DNA from: Caldicellulosiruptor changbaiensis
Lineage (GTDB): Bacteria > Bacillota > Thermoanaerobacteria > Caldicellulosiruptorales > Caldicellulosiruptoraceae
Direction: 5' to 3'
NCBI RefSeq assembly: GCF_003999255.1
Contig: NZ_CP034791.1
Coordinates: 2,768,501-2,832,500, forward strand
Length of the DNA stretch: 64,000 nucleotides
Shown: piece after piece, positions 56,105-63,863 of the stretch
How positions within the stretch are numbered: position 1 is the first letter of the stretch
Layout: every line of letters begins with the position of its first letter
Notes under the pieces: generated by a model
The model's input: the letters and a program-made list of their open reading frames with translations, nothing else
Databases searched by the model: none
Told to the model about the DNA's origin: nothing
Made by a program: the position numbers and the translations under genes

Positions 56105-57088
56105 TCAATGTACATTTATTCTACAGGCTTTCATAAAAAAACACTGCGGTTTTTCAATCGGATAAACTGGCGTTTTATTATCAGTAAAAGATAATGGATA
56201 ACTTATTCTAAAGCTTTTGTTGTCATCTTCATACTTATAAACTACTTTTGGAGATACAGTGATTATATGGTATTCTTGAGCATATTCCTTTGAAACAAAA
56301 ATTCTTATCTTTATTTCTTCACCAGGTTTAATCAATGATTTATTTGAAAGTACTGTCACAGAAACAGAAGAGTATACTTTTTTAGGTACTTCTATCTTTA
56401 AAATTTTTATTTTTTTGCTACTTTCATTTTTAATTGTGCAAATGGTTTCATCTCCAATATATTCTTTCCTATAATCAAACAATACATCTTCTAAACTTTC
56501 CCCTTTTTCATTGAATCTGAGCCCACTTCTTAGTTCCGTCATTTTCCAATCATATGTTTTTGCTTTTTGTACGTCTACATAACATTTAAGAGCATTTACT
56601 TCGTAAATTTTCCCTTTGATTGAGCATTTTAACTTCTCAAATATAAAAGTACCTTTAGGTATTTCATTTGATGGTAAATAAATTGCAAATAAATAATAAT
56701 TTGCTGAATTAACAAAAGGCTTTTTAACCAAAAGTTTTACATCTCTAATCTTAAACTCTTTTCCGTCTTCTGTTTTTAAACTAATAAATTTTAAACCATT
56801 AAATAGCCTTTGTGAACAAACAATTGCAATTTCAATATCAGGATATTGAAATTTACTTGTATACTTTCCTTTTATACTATCCTTTATATCAACTCCCCAA
56901 AAAGCATCTCCTTGGATATTTGCTACAGTTTTTAAAAAATATATGCTGTTACTATATAAGTTGAAAAAATAAATTTTTTCATGAATACTTTCGTCTTTTG
57001 CAGATACAAAAACATTAACAAGAAAAAATAAAAAAAATATTAACAAAACAATTCTTTTCACAAGAAAGCTTTTCATAAGCTTAATCAT
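56105..57088 (-). CDS. Exported protein of unknown function (cassette copy 2, gene B)
   Basis: 327 residues, paralogue of B1 (52297) throughout its length. N-terminal hydrophobic segment (about 12-30), FLKTVANIQGDAFWGVDIKD, KKPFVNSANYYLFAIYLP, YIGDETICTIKN, ILKIEVPKKVYSSV and YHIITVSPKVVYKY. GAGGAG lies directly against the first ATG, so the ATG at 57076 (MKSFLVKR) may be the real start. The gene is separated from A2 by a 13-bp hairpin. Conservation of B between copies is spread evenly, unlike A, which suggests B interacts with a constant partner such as C (inference). Confidence 0.72.
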   Translation of the reverse strand: MIKLMKSFLVKRIVLLIFFLFFLVNVFVSAKDESIHEKIYFFNLYSNSIYFLKTVANIQGDAFWGVDIKDSIKGKYTSKFQYPDIEIAIVCSQRLFNGLKFISLKTEDGKEFKIRDVKLLVKKPFVNSANYYLFAIYLPSNEIPKGTFIFEKLKCSIKGKIYEVNALKCYVDVQKAKTYDWKMTELRSGLRFNEKGESLEDVLFDYRKEYIGDETICTIKNESSKKIKILKIEVPKKVYSSVSVTVLSNKSLIKPGEEIKIRIFVSKEYAQEYHIITVSPKVVYKYEDDNKSFRISYPLSFTDNKTPVYPIEKPQCFFMKACRINVH

Positions 57089-57140
57089 CTCCTCATCTGT
57101 TTCTACTCTTTAACCATTTATTGCAAACTACTATAGTCAA

Positions 57141-57176
57141 AAGAGAGGACTGTCTTTTATATAACAGTCCTCTCTT
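57141..57176 (-). terminator. Terminator/attenuator between genes A2 and B2
   Basis: Perfect 13-bp stem AAGAGAGGACTGT / ACAGTCCTCTCTT (57141-57153, 57164-57176). Same location as the hairpin in cassette copy 1, with unrelated sequence, implying that high A and lower B/C expression is selected. Confidence 0.75.
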
Positions 57177-57189
57177 TATAGGATTTATA

Positions 57190-57828
57190 CTAATTACTTC
57201 TTGTTCTTGTAATAAAATCTTGTGGCTCTTTTACCCACGCCGTTCCTTGTTCTACTTTTTCAATTACCCAATTTCCATTATACTCTGAAGTATTTGGTGA
57301 ACTGTAAATAAATTTTTTGTAAACTTTTGTTATTTTAAAATAATGATTTTTTCCTATAGGTGTAATATCTATAAATATTTGTTCATTTGGTTTTATGTCT
57401 ACCTTAATTTCTTTTTTGATCTCAACTGTTCCTGACACTTTAATTCCAAATTTAGCCGAATTTTGCTTCCAATCAAAACTAATATCAGAGCCGTTTTCTA
57501 TTGAAAAAGTCTTTGCAATAGTAAACGTATATGTTATAGCTTTATTGCTTACATTCACATGTCCTCCTGCTGGAATCCAAGGACCTTGAAAAGATACTGT
57601 CTTTATTTTGTCTATAAAAACTTCAACTTGAGGTATCATTATTGGAATTGGAATATAGTTATATTTTGTTAAATCATTATAAACACTACTACTTACAGTT
57701 TGCCCTGCCTGAATCAAAGCCGATGTTGCTGAACTACCTACATCTGACTGCACCTCATCTGCAAATACTATACTAAAACTAAATATACACGCAAAAATTA
57801 ACAAAATACTCAAAGCTTTTTTAAACAT
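57190..57828 (-). CDS. Small secreted protein (cassette copy 2, gene A)
   Basis: About 212 residues from the ATG at 57828 behind GGAGGGG. The signal peptide MFKKALSILLIFACIFSFS to FADE is nearly identical to that of A1 (53400). The mature domain differs: beta-rich stretches (VEVFIDKIKTVSFQGPWIP, ITYTFTIAKTFSIENGSDIS, VSGTVEIKKEIKVDIKPNEQ) with more charged residues and a C-terminal WVIEKVEQGTAWVKEP. Both A proteins share the layout signal - Ser-rich linker - SVYND/ITxYx - KTVSF - beta domain - Trp-rich end, so they are homologous. The function is unknown. First gene of cassette copy 2. Confidence 0.75.
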   Translation of the reverse strand: MFKKALSILLIFACIFSFSIVFADEVQSDVGSSATSALIQAGQTVSSSVYNDLTKYNYIPIPIMIPQVEVFIDKIKTVSFQGPWIPAGGHVNVSNKAITYTFTIAKTFSIENGSDISFDWKQNSAKFGIKVSGTVEIKKEIKVDIKPNEQIFIDITPIGKNHYFKITKVYKKFIYSSPNTSEYNGNWVIEKVEQGTAWVKEPQDFITRTRSN

Positions 57829-58099
57829 GCTCACACACCCCTCCATCTTCTTTGTTTTTTTATTGCAACCCCTCTACCCCATTGGCGCCAAAGGTTTGTA
57901 TCAGAGGGTTGTTGCCCCTCTTCATTCTGCTTTTTTCTTAACTGGTCATTTGCATATCTTTGCTTTTCTTATTAGCTTTTCATTTAAATTAACCCTGTTC
58001 TGGCAACTTAGTTACATGCAAAATTTTACTATTCCTTTTCTAAGCATGTCAATCTTTTTTTTTCAAAATCGCGATTTTTTCAAGGGAAATTTAATGTTT
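57753..58099. repeat. Direct repeat, copy 2: promoter, leader and signal-peptide coding region of gene A
   Basis: Partner of 53906-54253. Differences are scattered single bases, mostly within the signal-peptide codons and the far upstream end, while the central leader is identical over more than 150 bp. Confidence 0.9.
57829..58052 (-). promoter_or_regulatory. Promoter and structured 5' leader of gene A2
   Basis: TTGACA (58047-58052), 18-nt spacer, TAAAAT (58023-58028), then a leader of about 190 nt with the same alternative hairpins as copy 1 (GCAACAACCCTCT, minus strand 57903-57915, against AGAGGGGTTGC, 57865-57875). Confidence 0.65.
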
Positions 58100-58232
58100 T
58101 CTCGAATTCTCTTCTTGCATCTCTGTTTTTCTACTTAAATTGTTTATGTACAATGAATTGTGATTCACTTGCACTCCTGAACACAATTAAATTAAAATGA
58201 AATAAGGAAATAAAAAAAGGGATGTGTTAAAA

Positions 58233-58784
58233 ATGACAAATCATTTTGGGTCGGTGGTTGAAAGAGTTGTTATCAAAAAAGGCGATATCACAAAAGAAAA
58301 TGTTGATGCAATTGTAAATGCAGCAAACAGCCACCTGCGCCATGGTGGTGGAGTTGCTCTTGCAATTGTAAAAGCAGGTGGGATTGAGATTCAAAAAGAG
58401 TCTGATGAGATTATAAAAAAGATTGGGATGGTTCCAACTGGGCATGCTGTTATTACAAATGCATATAGGCTGCCTTGCAAGTTTGTAATCCATACTGTTG
58501 GTCCAATCTATGGTGAAGGCAATGAGGATGAAAAGCTTCATAAAGCGATCTATAATAGCTTGTATCTTGCACACCTTTATAATTTAAAAAGCATTGCCTT
58601 TCCTGCTGTATCAAGCGGTATCTTTGGATTTCCCAAAGATAGGTGCGCAAAGGTTTTGATTGACACTGCAATTGAATTTTTAGAAAGTTTTCAGACAAGC
58701 ATTGAAAAGGTTGTGTTTTGCCTATTTGATGATGAGACCTATGGGTATTTTGAAGAGTATTATAAAAATTTATTAAAAGAATAA
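58233..58784 (+). CDS. Macrodomain protein (ADP-ribose-binding / hydrolase type)
   Basis: About 183 residues, a single macro domain: GDITKENVDAIVNAANSHL, the loop RHGGGVALAIVKAGG, VPTGHAVITNAYRLPCKFVIHTVGP and FPAVSSGIFGFPKDRCA. Such proteins bind ADP-ribose or remove it from proteins or O-acetyl-ADP-ribose. The ATG at 58233 is preferred to a GTG at 58224. It is transcribed away from the duplicated cassette at 57828, and its stop lies 5 nt before an insertion sequence. Confidence 0.92.
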   Translation: MTNHFGSVVERVVIKKGDITKENVDAIVNAANSHLRHGGGVALAIVKAGGIEIQKESDEIIKKIGMVPTGHAVITNAYRLPCKFVIHTVGPIYGEGNEDEKLHKAIYNSLYLAHLYNLKSIAFPAVSSGIFGFPKDRCAKVLIDTAIEFLESFQTSIEKVVFCLFDDETYGYFEEYYKNLLKE

Positions 58785-58789
58785 TTAGC

Positions 58790-59898
58790 TTGTTGAATAA
58801 AACAGATTAACAGAAAAGACAATAAATAGATATATATAAAAAGCCATCCTCCTTAAGGTAAAATTATAGCAAGAGAAGACTAAAAACACCTAACTAAGGA
58901 GGATGGCAATGTCTAATTTTATTAAAACACAAAAACAAAAATTTTTAAAGATACTTATGACAATTGAGAAAGTAATAAAAGCCTTGGGATTAAAGATAAA
59001 AAGCAGCAGGAGAGGAAGACCGGAGAAATTTAAGCTAAGCCATATAATAGCTTGTTTTGTTTACAAAGTCAAAAGCAAGATAAACAGCTTCAGGGAATTA
59101 GAATACAAGATAAATGAAGATGAAGAATTTAAAAAGGCTATAGGGATAGAGAAGAGCCCTGATCATTCATATTTTTCGAAATGGGCAAAAGTAATTGAAG
59201 AAGAATATATAGAAGGAATAGCAAGAATTTTAGTGAGAGAAATAGATCCGCAGACAAAAGTTTGTGCTATAGATTCTACACCTTTGAGAAGCTCGAGGGA
59301 TGACAAAGAGGCAGAAGTAGGAGTATGTGTTAGTTTAGGTTTTTACAATGGGTATAAATTACATGTGTTAGCAACAGTTGAAGATGAGGTTATACCTATG
59401 GTATGGTGGTTGACACGTGCAAATATCCATGACAGTAAAGTAGTAGAACTTTTGTATGAAGCTAAGATATTTGGCTTGAGGTAATATTGGCAGATGCAGG
59501 TTATGATTGTGCGAAGTTGTTTGAGGTGGCAGATAGACTTGAGGTAAAGTTTGTAGCGGCGGTAAATAAGAGAAATAGTAAGGATTTTAGTAATGTAAAA
59601 AATATTTTGAGGGTAAAAAATATGGAATTTTTAAGAAGTGAGGAAGGACAAAGGCTATATAAGCAAAGGACAAAAATTGAAAGATTATTTGGAAAGTTAA
59701 AAGGAGAGTACAATTTAGAACAAGTAAGGCTAAGAGGTTTTAGAACATATAAGAAGCATGTAGACTGGATTATGATTACTTATTTGATAGAGGTCTATAT
59801 TCAAAAAAATTGAAAACTGTAAATTTTCTTTTAAATACACGTGGAGTAATTTATAGTTCTATATAATAACATTAATGGTATAATTATTTATTCAACAA
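58790..59898 (+). mobile_element. IS4/IS5-like insertion sequence, copy 1
   Basis: About 1.1 kb bounded by inverted repeats TTGTTGAATAAA (58790) and TTTATTCAACAA (ending 59898), the same ends as the element at 60459. It carries one transposase gene broken by a frameshift. No clear target duplication. On its right side it cuts a glycosyltransferase gene. Confidence 0.88.
58909..59813 (+). pseudogene. IS4/IS5-like DDE transposase, frameshifted
   Basis: Paralogue of the intact 312-residue transposase at 60580. The first part (58909-59484) includes the N-terminal helical domain and the first catalytic Asp in AIDSTPLRSS. The second (to 59813) includes ADAGYD with the second Asp and RTKIERLFGKLKGEYNLE with Glu. 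They are out of phase at GGCTTGAGGTAATA; the intact copy reads GCEIVLADAGYD there, so loss of one T from GGCTTTGAG explains the shift. The ATG at 58909 follows AAGGAGG at correct spacing. The copy could only move if helped by an intact one. Confidence 0.85.
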
Positions 59899-60055
59899 CT
59901 TGATTAAATTACATAAAATTGGTGCTAAATTTGATGAAGTTCCAATAATTCTCAGATATGACCTTAAAAAAGGAATAAGTAAAATGAAAGTCATAGGAAC
60001 AATTATTCAAAGTTTGCGGCTTATTTTTAAACTTAAATTTAAATTGCGATACTAA
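59899..60055 (+). pseudogene. Family 2 glycosyltransferase, C-terminal remnant
   Basis: Open frame running straight out of the IS end: LIKLHKIGAKFDEVPIILRY, DLKKGISKMKVIGTII, stop 60053-60055. This is the end of a dolichol-phosphate-mannose-synthase-like (GT2) transferase; FDEVPI.LRYD and SKM are family landmarks. The catalytic part is not in this window, having been lost with the IS insertion. The following 280 bp (60056-60335) are AT-rich and show no gene. Confidence 0.7.
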
Positions 60056-60335
60056 TTTTTGGTTATTTTCCAACTGTTAACACAAATTACTTGTGATAAA
60101 AAATAAAACAATTATCTTTTTTGCTTATTTCGCAACAAAATTATTTTACAAAGCTTTTTATAATTGGAAATTCATTTATCAAGTTTAACTAAAACGAATA
60201 AAACAGTTGCAAGTTTCAAAAATAATAAAAAGGAAAAATCTTGATACAAGATATACCGAAAGAGTAAGGAAATTGAAAAATATGGATTGCGAGATTGAGA
60301 TAACATTAAAAAGTACATAAAAGGGGAGAAGCAGG

Positions 60336-60458
60336 ATGGGAAAGGAAAAGAAATTTTGTTTAGTTGCAAGATATAATATTACCAGAGTAATGATAGTACT
60401 CTTAGTTATCATATCTGTGTTAACTGATTGGTTTAATTATTTTAGTTATAATGTGAGG
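60336..60458 (+). pseudogene. Membrane-protein gene start, cut by the second insertion sequence
   Basis: ATG at 60336 with GGGGAGAAGCAGG upstream starts MGKEKKFCLVARYNITRVMI, then a hydrophobic helix VLLVIISVLTDWF, and runs into the left inverted repeat at 60459. The remainder is not found on the other side of the element. Given the neighbouring transferases it may have been a polysaccharide-cluster membrane protein (inference). Confidence 0.6.
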
Positions 60459-61564
60459 TTGTTGAATAAAAGAAATAACCATATAAAGTAAACATAGTAA
60501 CAAATGAAAAAAACCCCTTGTGTTATAATTTAATTTAAGAGAAAACCACAACAAAACACAAGGGGGAAAAGATATACTCATGAATATTAAAGCACAAAAT
60601 AAGAAATTTTTAAAGCTACTTTTTGTAGTGAAAAAGGTTACTGAAGCTCTGACAAGGAGAATAAAGCACAATAGAAGAGGACGCCCAAGGAAATTTAATT
60701 TGTTTCAAATAATAGCTTGTCTGGTTTACAAAGTTAAGAAGGGGATAAAGAGTTTCAGAGAATTAGAATATCGAATAAATCAAGACACAGAGTTTAAGCA
60801 AGTAGTAGGTATAGAAGAAAGTCCGGACTATTCATATTTTGCAAAGTTGTCAAGAAAAATAGAAAAAGAATACATGCAAGATATAAAAGACATATTAATA
60901 GCTAAGATAGAACCTGATATGAGTATAGCGATAGTAGATTCTACACCTTTGAGAAGTGCCAAAAATGATTCAGAAGCAAAAATAGGTATACATATTACAA
61001 TAGGATTTTACAGGGGATACAAATTACATCTTTTGTGTACAGGTAAAGAAGAAGTAATACCACTTTTCTGGATTTTAACAGGGGCAAATGAACATGACTC
61101 AAGACAAGAAGAGCTTTTATATAGGGCATGGGGCTTTGGCTGTGAGATTGTATTAGCAGATGCGGGATACGATTGTAGCAGATGGTTTAATATAGCAAAT
61201 GAGCTTAAGGTTAAATTTGTTGCTGGGATAAACAAAAGAAACATGAAAGATAAAAACAATGTTAAGAATGTTTTTAGAAGAAATAACATAAGATTTTTAG
61301 AAACTGAAGAGGGCAAAAAGCTATACAAGCATAGAACAAAGATTGAAAGACTATTTAGTAAATTAAAAGGTGAATATAATCTTGAGAATGTAAGGCTCAG
61401 GAGGTTTAAGAATTATAAAAGGTATATTGATTGGATACTAATTACTTTTTTGTTTGAGCAACTTCTCAGAAAAGTAGAAGGTAAGAAGTTTTCTTTCGCA
61501 TATGAATGGAATCAATAACTTTTGCTCATTTTATGTATTATTGGTAATAATTTTTATTCAACAA
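60459..61564 (+). mobile_element. IS4/IS5-like insertion sequence, copy 2 (intact)
   Basis: About 1.1 kb with inverted repeats TTGTTGAATAAAA (60459) and TTTTATTCAACAA (61552-61564). It contains a complete transposase gene. Related to copy 1 but diverged, so the two are separate arrivals rather than a recent duplication. Confidence 0.9.
60580..61518 (+). CDS. IS4/IS5-like DDE transposase
   Basis: 312 residues, intact. An N-terminal basic helical domain with RRGRPRKFN is followed by the DDE core: Asp in AIVDSTPLRS, Asp in VLADAGYDCS and Glu in RTKIERLFSKLKGEYNLE (the Y-(2)-R-(3)-E-(6)-K-type signature). AGGGGG lies upstream of the ATG. About 60% similar by eye to the broken copy at 58909. Confidence 0.9.
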   Translation: MNIKAQNKKFLKLLFVVKKVTEALTRRIKHNRRGRPRKFNLFQIIACLVYKVKKGIKSFRELEYRINQDTEFKQVVGIEESPDYSYFAKLSRKIEKEYMQDIKDILIAKIEPDMSIAIVDSTPLRSAKNDSEAKIGIHITIGFYRGYKLHLLCTGKEEVIPLFWILTGANEHDSRQEELLYRAWGFGCEIVLADAGYDCSRWFNIANELKVKFVAGINKRNMKDKNNVKNVFRRNNIRFLETEEGKKLYKHRTKIERLFSKLKGEYNLENVRLRRFKNYKRYIDWILITFLFEQLLRKVEGKKFSFAYEWNQ

Positions 61565-61580
61565 CCTAAAAAGAATAATT

Positions 61581-61616
61581 AAAAGGGGCTTTAAACCTGA
61601 ACTGCCCCTTTTTTTC
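61581..61616 (+). terminator. Intrinsic terminator after the second insertion sequence
   Basis: AAAAGGGGC / GCCCCTTTT stem (61581-61589, 61604-61612) with a T-run on the plus strand; it probably ended the plus-strand polysaccharide genes now lost. Confidence 0.8.
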
Positions 61617-61649
61617 TTGAAAAATACAAAAACAATTTATTTATGTAGT

Positions 61650-62126
61650 TTATATCAAAATTCCTATTTTTTCTTTCATAATTCTAAGATCTATATCATG
61701 TCTACCATACTCTTCTTTTATTTTGTTAGTAACTTCGACAAGATTTTCTATTTTAGCTGAAGCTTCATCTTTAAATTTATTTATATCAGCTTTAAAATTT
61801 TCTATATCTGTTTTAAATTGTATAACTCCTCCAAATGCATTAAATAGCGTATCTATGCATCCTGTATTTTCTAATATGGCTTGTTTCAAACTTTGCATTT
61901 CTGTTTGCATACTTCTGATATCACTTTTGACAACAGAAATTTCTCTTTCTAAGGTATTAACTCTTTCCTCAACCCTACCAAGCCTTTCCTCAAGCTTATC
62001 AAGTCTTTCTTCAACCCTGTCAAGTCTTTCTTCAACCCTGTCAAGCCTAACTTTTACCTCTCTTACATCGCTTTTTAGTTCCTCAATACCTAAGACAATT
62101 TTCTCTAACAGTTCTCTTTCTGACAT
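61650..62126 (-). CDS. Coiled-coil protein of unknown function
   Basis: About 158 residues from the ATG at 62126, which follows GGAGGT. Almost entirely coiled coil: seven-residue repeats of RLDRVEE / RLDKLEE type (about residues 28-60), then a longer heptad pattern and a charged tail. The repeats are also visible in the DNA as near-identical 21-bp units. There is no signal peptide or membrane segment. It resembles small cytoplasmic coiled-coil proteins found across thermophilic Firmicutes; the role is unknown. Confidence 0.75.
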   Translation of the reverse strand: MSERELLEKIVLGIEELKSDVREVKVRLDRVEERLDRVEERLDKLEERLGRVEERVNTLEREISVVKSDIRSMQTEMQSLKQAILENTGCIDTLFNAFGGVIQFKTDIENFKADINKFKDEASAKIENLVEVTNKIKEEYGRHDIDLRIMKEKIGILI

Positions 62127-62206
62127 AGAACAAACCTCCAAAAAATTTCCCTTTTTCTATTGTAGCAAACTAAATTGTGAAAATTCAATCAATATTTTAT
62201 AGCAGC

Positions 62207-62458
62207 TCAGTAAGCATTCTCCATAAACTTGCCGTCAAAAATGGTTGCCAGAATTATTTTTATATCAAGCCAGAAAGACCAATTCTCTATGTACCAGATA
62301 TCGTATTTTATCCTCTCTTCAATTGAAGTATCTCCCCTGAGCCCATGAATCTGAGCCCATTCGGTAATGCCAGGTCGGACTTTGTGTTTTATTGCATATT
62401 TTGAAACTTCTTCTTTAAACCTCTCAACAAAGTAAGGTCTCTCTGGACGTGGGCAGAA
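62207..62458 (-). pseudogene. Polyprenyl-phosphate sugar transferase, C-terminal remnant
   Basis: Open frame reading [56 protein letters not shown] and KFMENAY, stop 62207-62209. This is the end of a WcaJ/WbaP-type sugar-1-phosphate transferase. The consensus has PGITGW.Q; here Glu replaces Gly. The N-terminal membrane and catalytic parts are missing. It lies 43 nt after the stop of the complete relative at 62502 but differs from it, so it is the tail of a second gene left by a deletion. Confidence 0.8.
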
Positions 62459-62501
62459 TGATAAATATTTATTAATGCTCTATTGAAGTTGCTTACAAAA
62501 T

Positions 62502-63863
62502 TCAATATGCTCCATCCTTTTTTAGGACGGCAGGAATTGTTTTTATAAGAATCTCTATATCTAACCAAAAACTCCAATTCATTATGTAGTACTCATCCAT
62601 TTTAAGTCGTGTTGAAAAATCTGTTGAGGCTCGTCCACTTATTTGCCAAAGTCCCGTAAGCCCTGGTGGAACTCTCCACAGTATTTCTTCATATCCTTCA
62701 CATTCTTTGATTTCCTTCGGCATATATGGACGTGGTCCAACTAAACTCATATCACCCTTTATTATATTAAGCAACTGCGGTAATTCATCCAAACTGAATT
62801 TCCTTAAGATTTTCCCTACTCTTGTGATTCTCGGATCATTCTTAAGTTTATGATTTATACGATACTCCCTTTCTAATTCTGGATTTTGCTTAAACAATTC
62901 TTCTAATAACTTATCGGCATTTACTACCATTGTCCTGAATTTATAGAGTTTAAATAATTTGCCGTGCAATCCAATCCTATCTTGTATATAAAATATTGGA
63001 CCCTTAGAATCAATTTTTATTGCAATGGCAATAATTAGGAATAATGGTAATGCAATTATAAAAGCTATCGTGCTTACGAAAAGGTCTATTAGTCTTTTAA
63101 CCCTCCCCCAGTTTGTGTCTGTAAATACCTCCCTCAGCCTAAAAAATACTTCATTCCCTATTACTTCAATCTCATAAGGATATTCAGATCTTCCAAATGG
63201 ATACATTGATAAAAAGCCGATATATTTCTTGATACAAAAGTTTATAGCAAGCTCTTGATATTTTTCCGCAGCAACTATTATTTCGTCAACTTTATGCTTT
63301 TCAACACACTCTTCTAATACCTGCGATCCTCCCAAGTATTGAATTTTATCAACTTCAACTACTTGATCATTTATGTATCCAATAACATTTCTTCCCAACT
63401 CTCTATTTGATAAACTGTTTAAAAATTTCAAAGGTAATTTGTTAGGGTCGCCAATGATAATGACGTTTTTCAGTCCTATTCCTTTTTTAAATTTTTTACT
63501 TTGAGCGTAGTTTATCAAAATTTTATCGCAAATGAGAAGAATATAACCAGCTATAATTACATAGAATAAAAGCAACCTCGAAACTTGCTCCATTTTAAAT
63601 GCAAATGTGATCAAGAGATAGACAAACATTGCTGCTTCAAATGCTTCTGTAATCATTTTAAGATCTTTAAAAAATGAATAGTATCGTTGATGGTAGAGAC
63701 CTCTTATATAAAAATAAATAATCACAGCAACATCAAATAAGAAAATTCGCCAAATGTAATGTTTGGGAAAATTCATTCCTCCAAATCTTAAGAAAATACC
63801 AATCAGAAAAGCTAAAATTAAGGCTATAATGTCGATAAAAATTGGTATTTTTTTTAACTTCAT
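62502..63863 (-). CDS. Undecaprenyl-phosphate sugar phosphotransferase (exopolysaccharide initiation)
   Basis: 453 residues. Four or five N-terminal helices (to about 125), a CoA-binding-like domain (VIIGDPNKLP, GYINDQVVEVDKIQYLGG), another helix (about 270-292), then the catalytic bacterial sugar transferase domain: FYIQDRIGLHGKLFKLYKFRTM, LRKFSLDELPQLLNIIKGDMSLVGPRP and VPPGLTGLWQISGR. It loads the first sugar phosphate on the lipid carrier for exopolysaccharide or glycan assembly. GGAGGT precedes the ATG, whose bases overlap the stop of the upstream transferase (ATGA), so the two are translationally coupled. Confidence 0.92.
   Translation of the reverse strand: MKLKKIPIFIDIIALILAFLIGIFLRFGGMNFPKHYIWRIFLFDVAVIIYFYIRGLYHQRYYSFFKDLKMITEAFEAAMFVYLLITFAFKMEQVSRLLLFYVIIAGYILLICDKILINYAQSKKFKKGIGLKNVIIIGDPNKLPLKFLNSLSNRELGRNVIGYINDQVVEVDKIQYLGGSQVLEECVEKHKVDEIIVAAEKYQELAINFCIKKYIGFLSMYPFGRSEYPYEIEVIGNEVFFRLREVFTDTNWGRVKRLIDLFVSTIAFIIALPLFLIIAIAIKIDSKGPIFYIQDRIGLHGKLFKLYKFRTMVVNADKLLEELFKQNPELEREYRINHKLKNDPRITRVGKILRKFSLDELPQLLNIIKGDMSLVGPRPYMPKEIKECEGYEEILWRVPPGLTGLWQISGRASTDFSTRLKMDEYYIMNWSFWLDIEILIKTIPAVLKKDGAY

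Noticed and set aside
59440-59520. Programmed frameshift in the transposase of the first IS4/IS5-like element
   Set aside because: The intact relative at 60580 is a single frame, and a one-base loss in a T-run explains the break.
61965-62050. Short regular 21-bp DNA repeats that look like a small CRISPR array
   Set aside because: They encode consecutive heptads of a coiled coil in one open frame and have no spacers.
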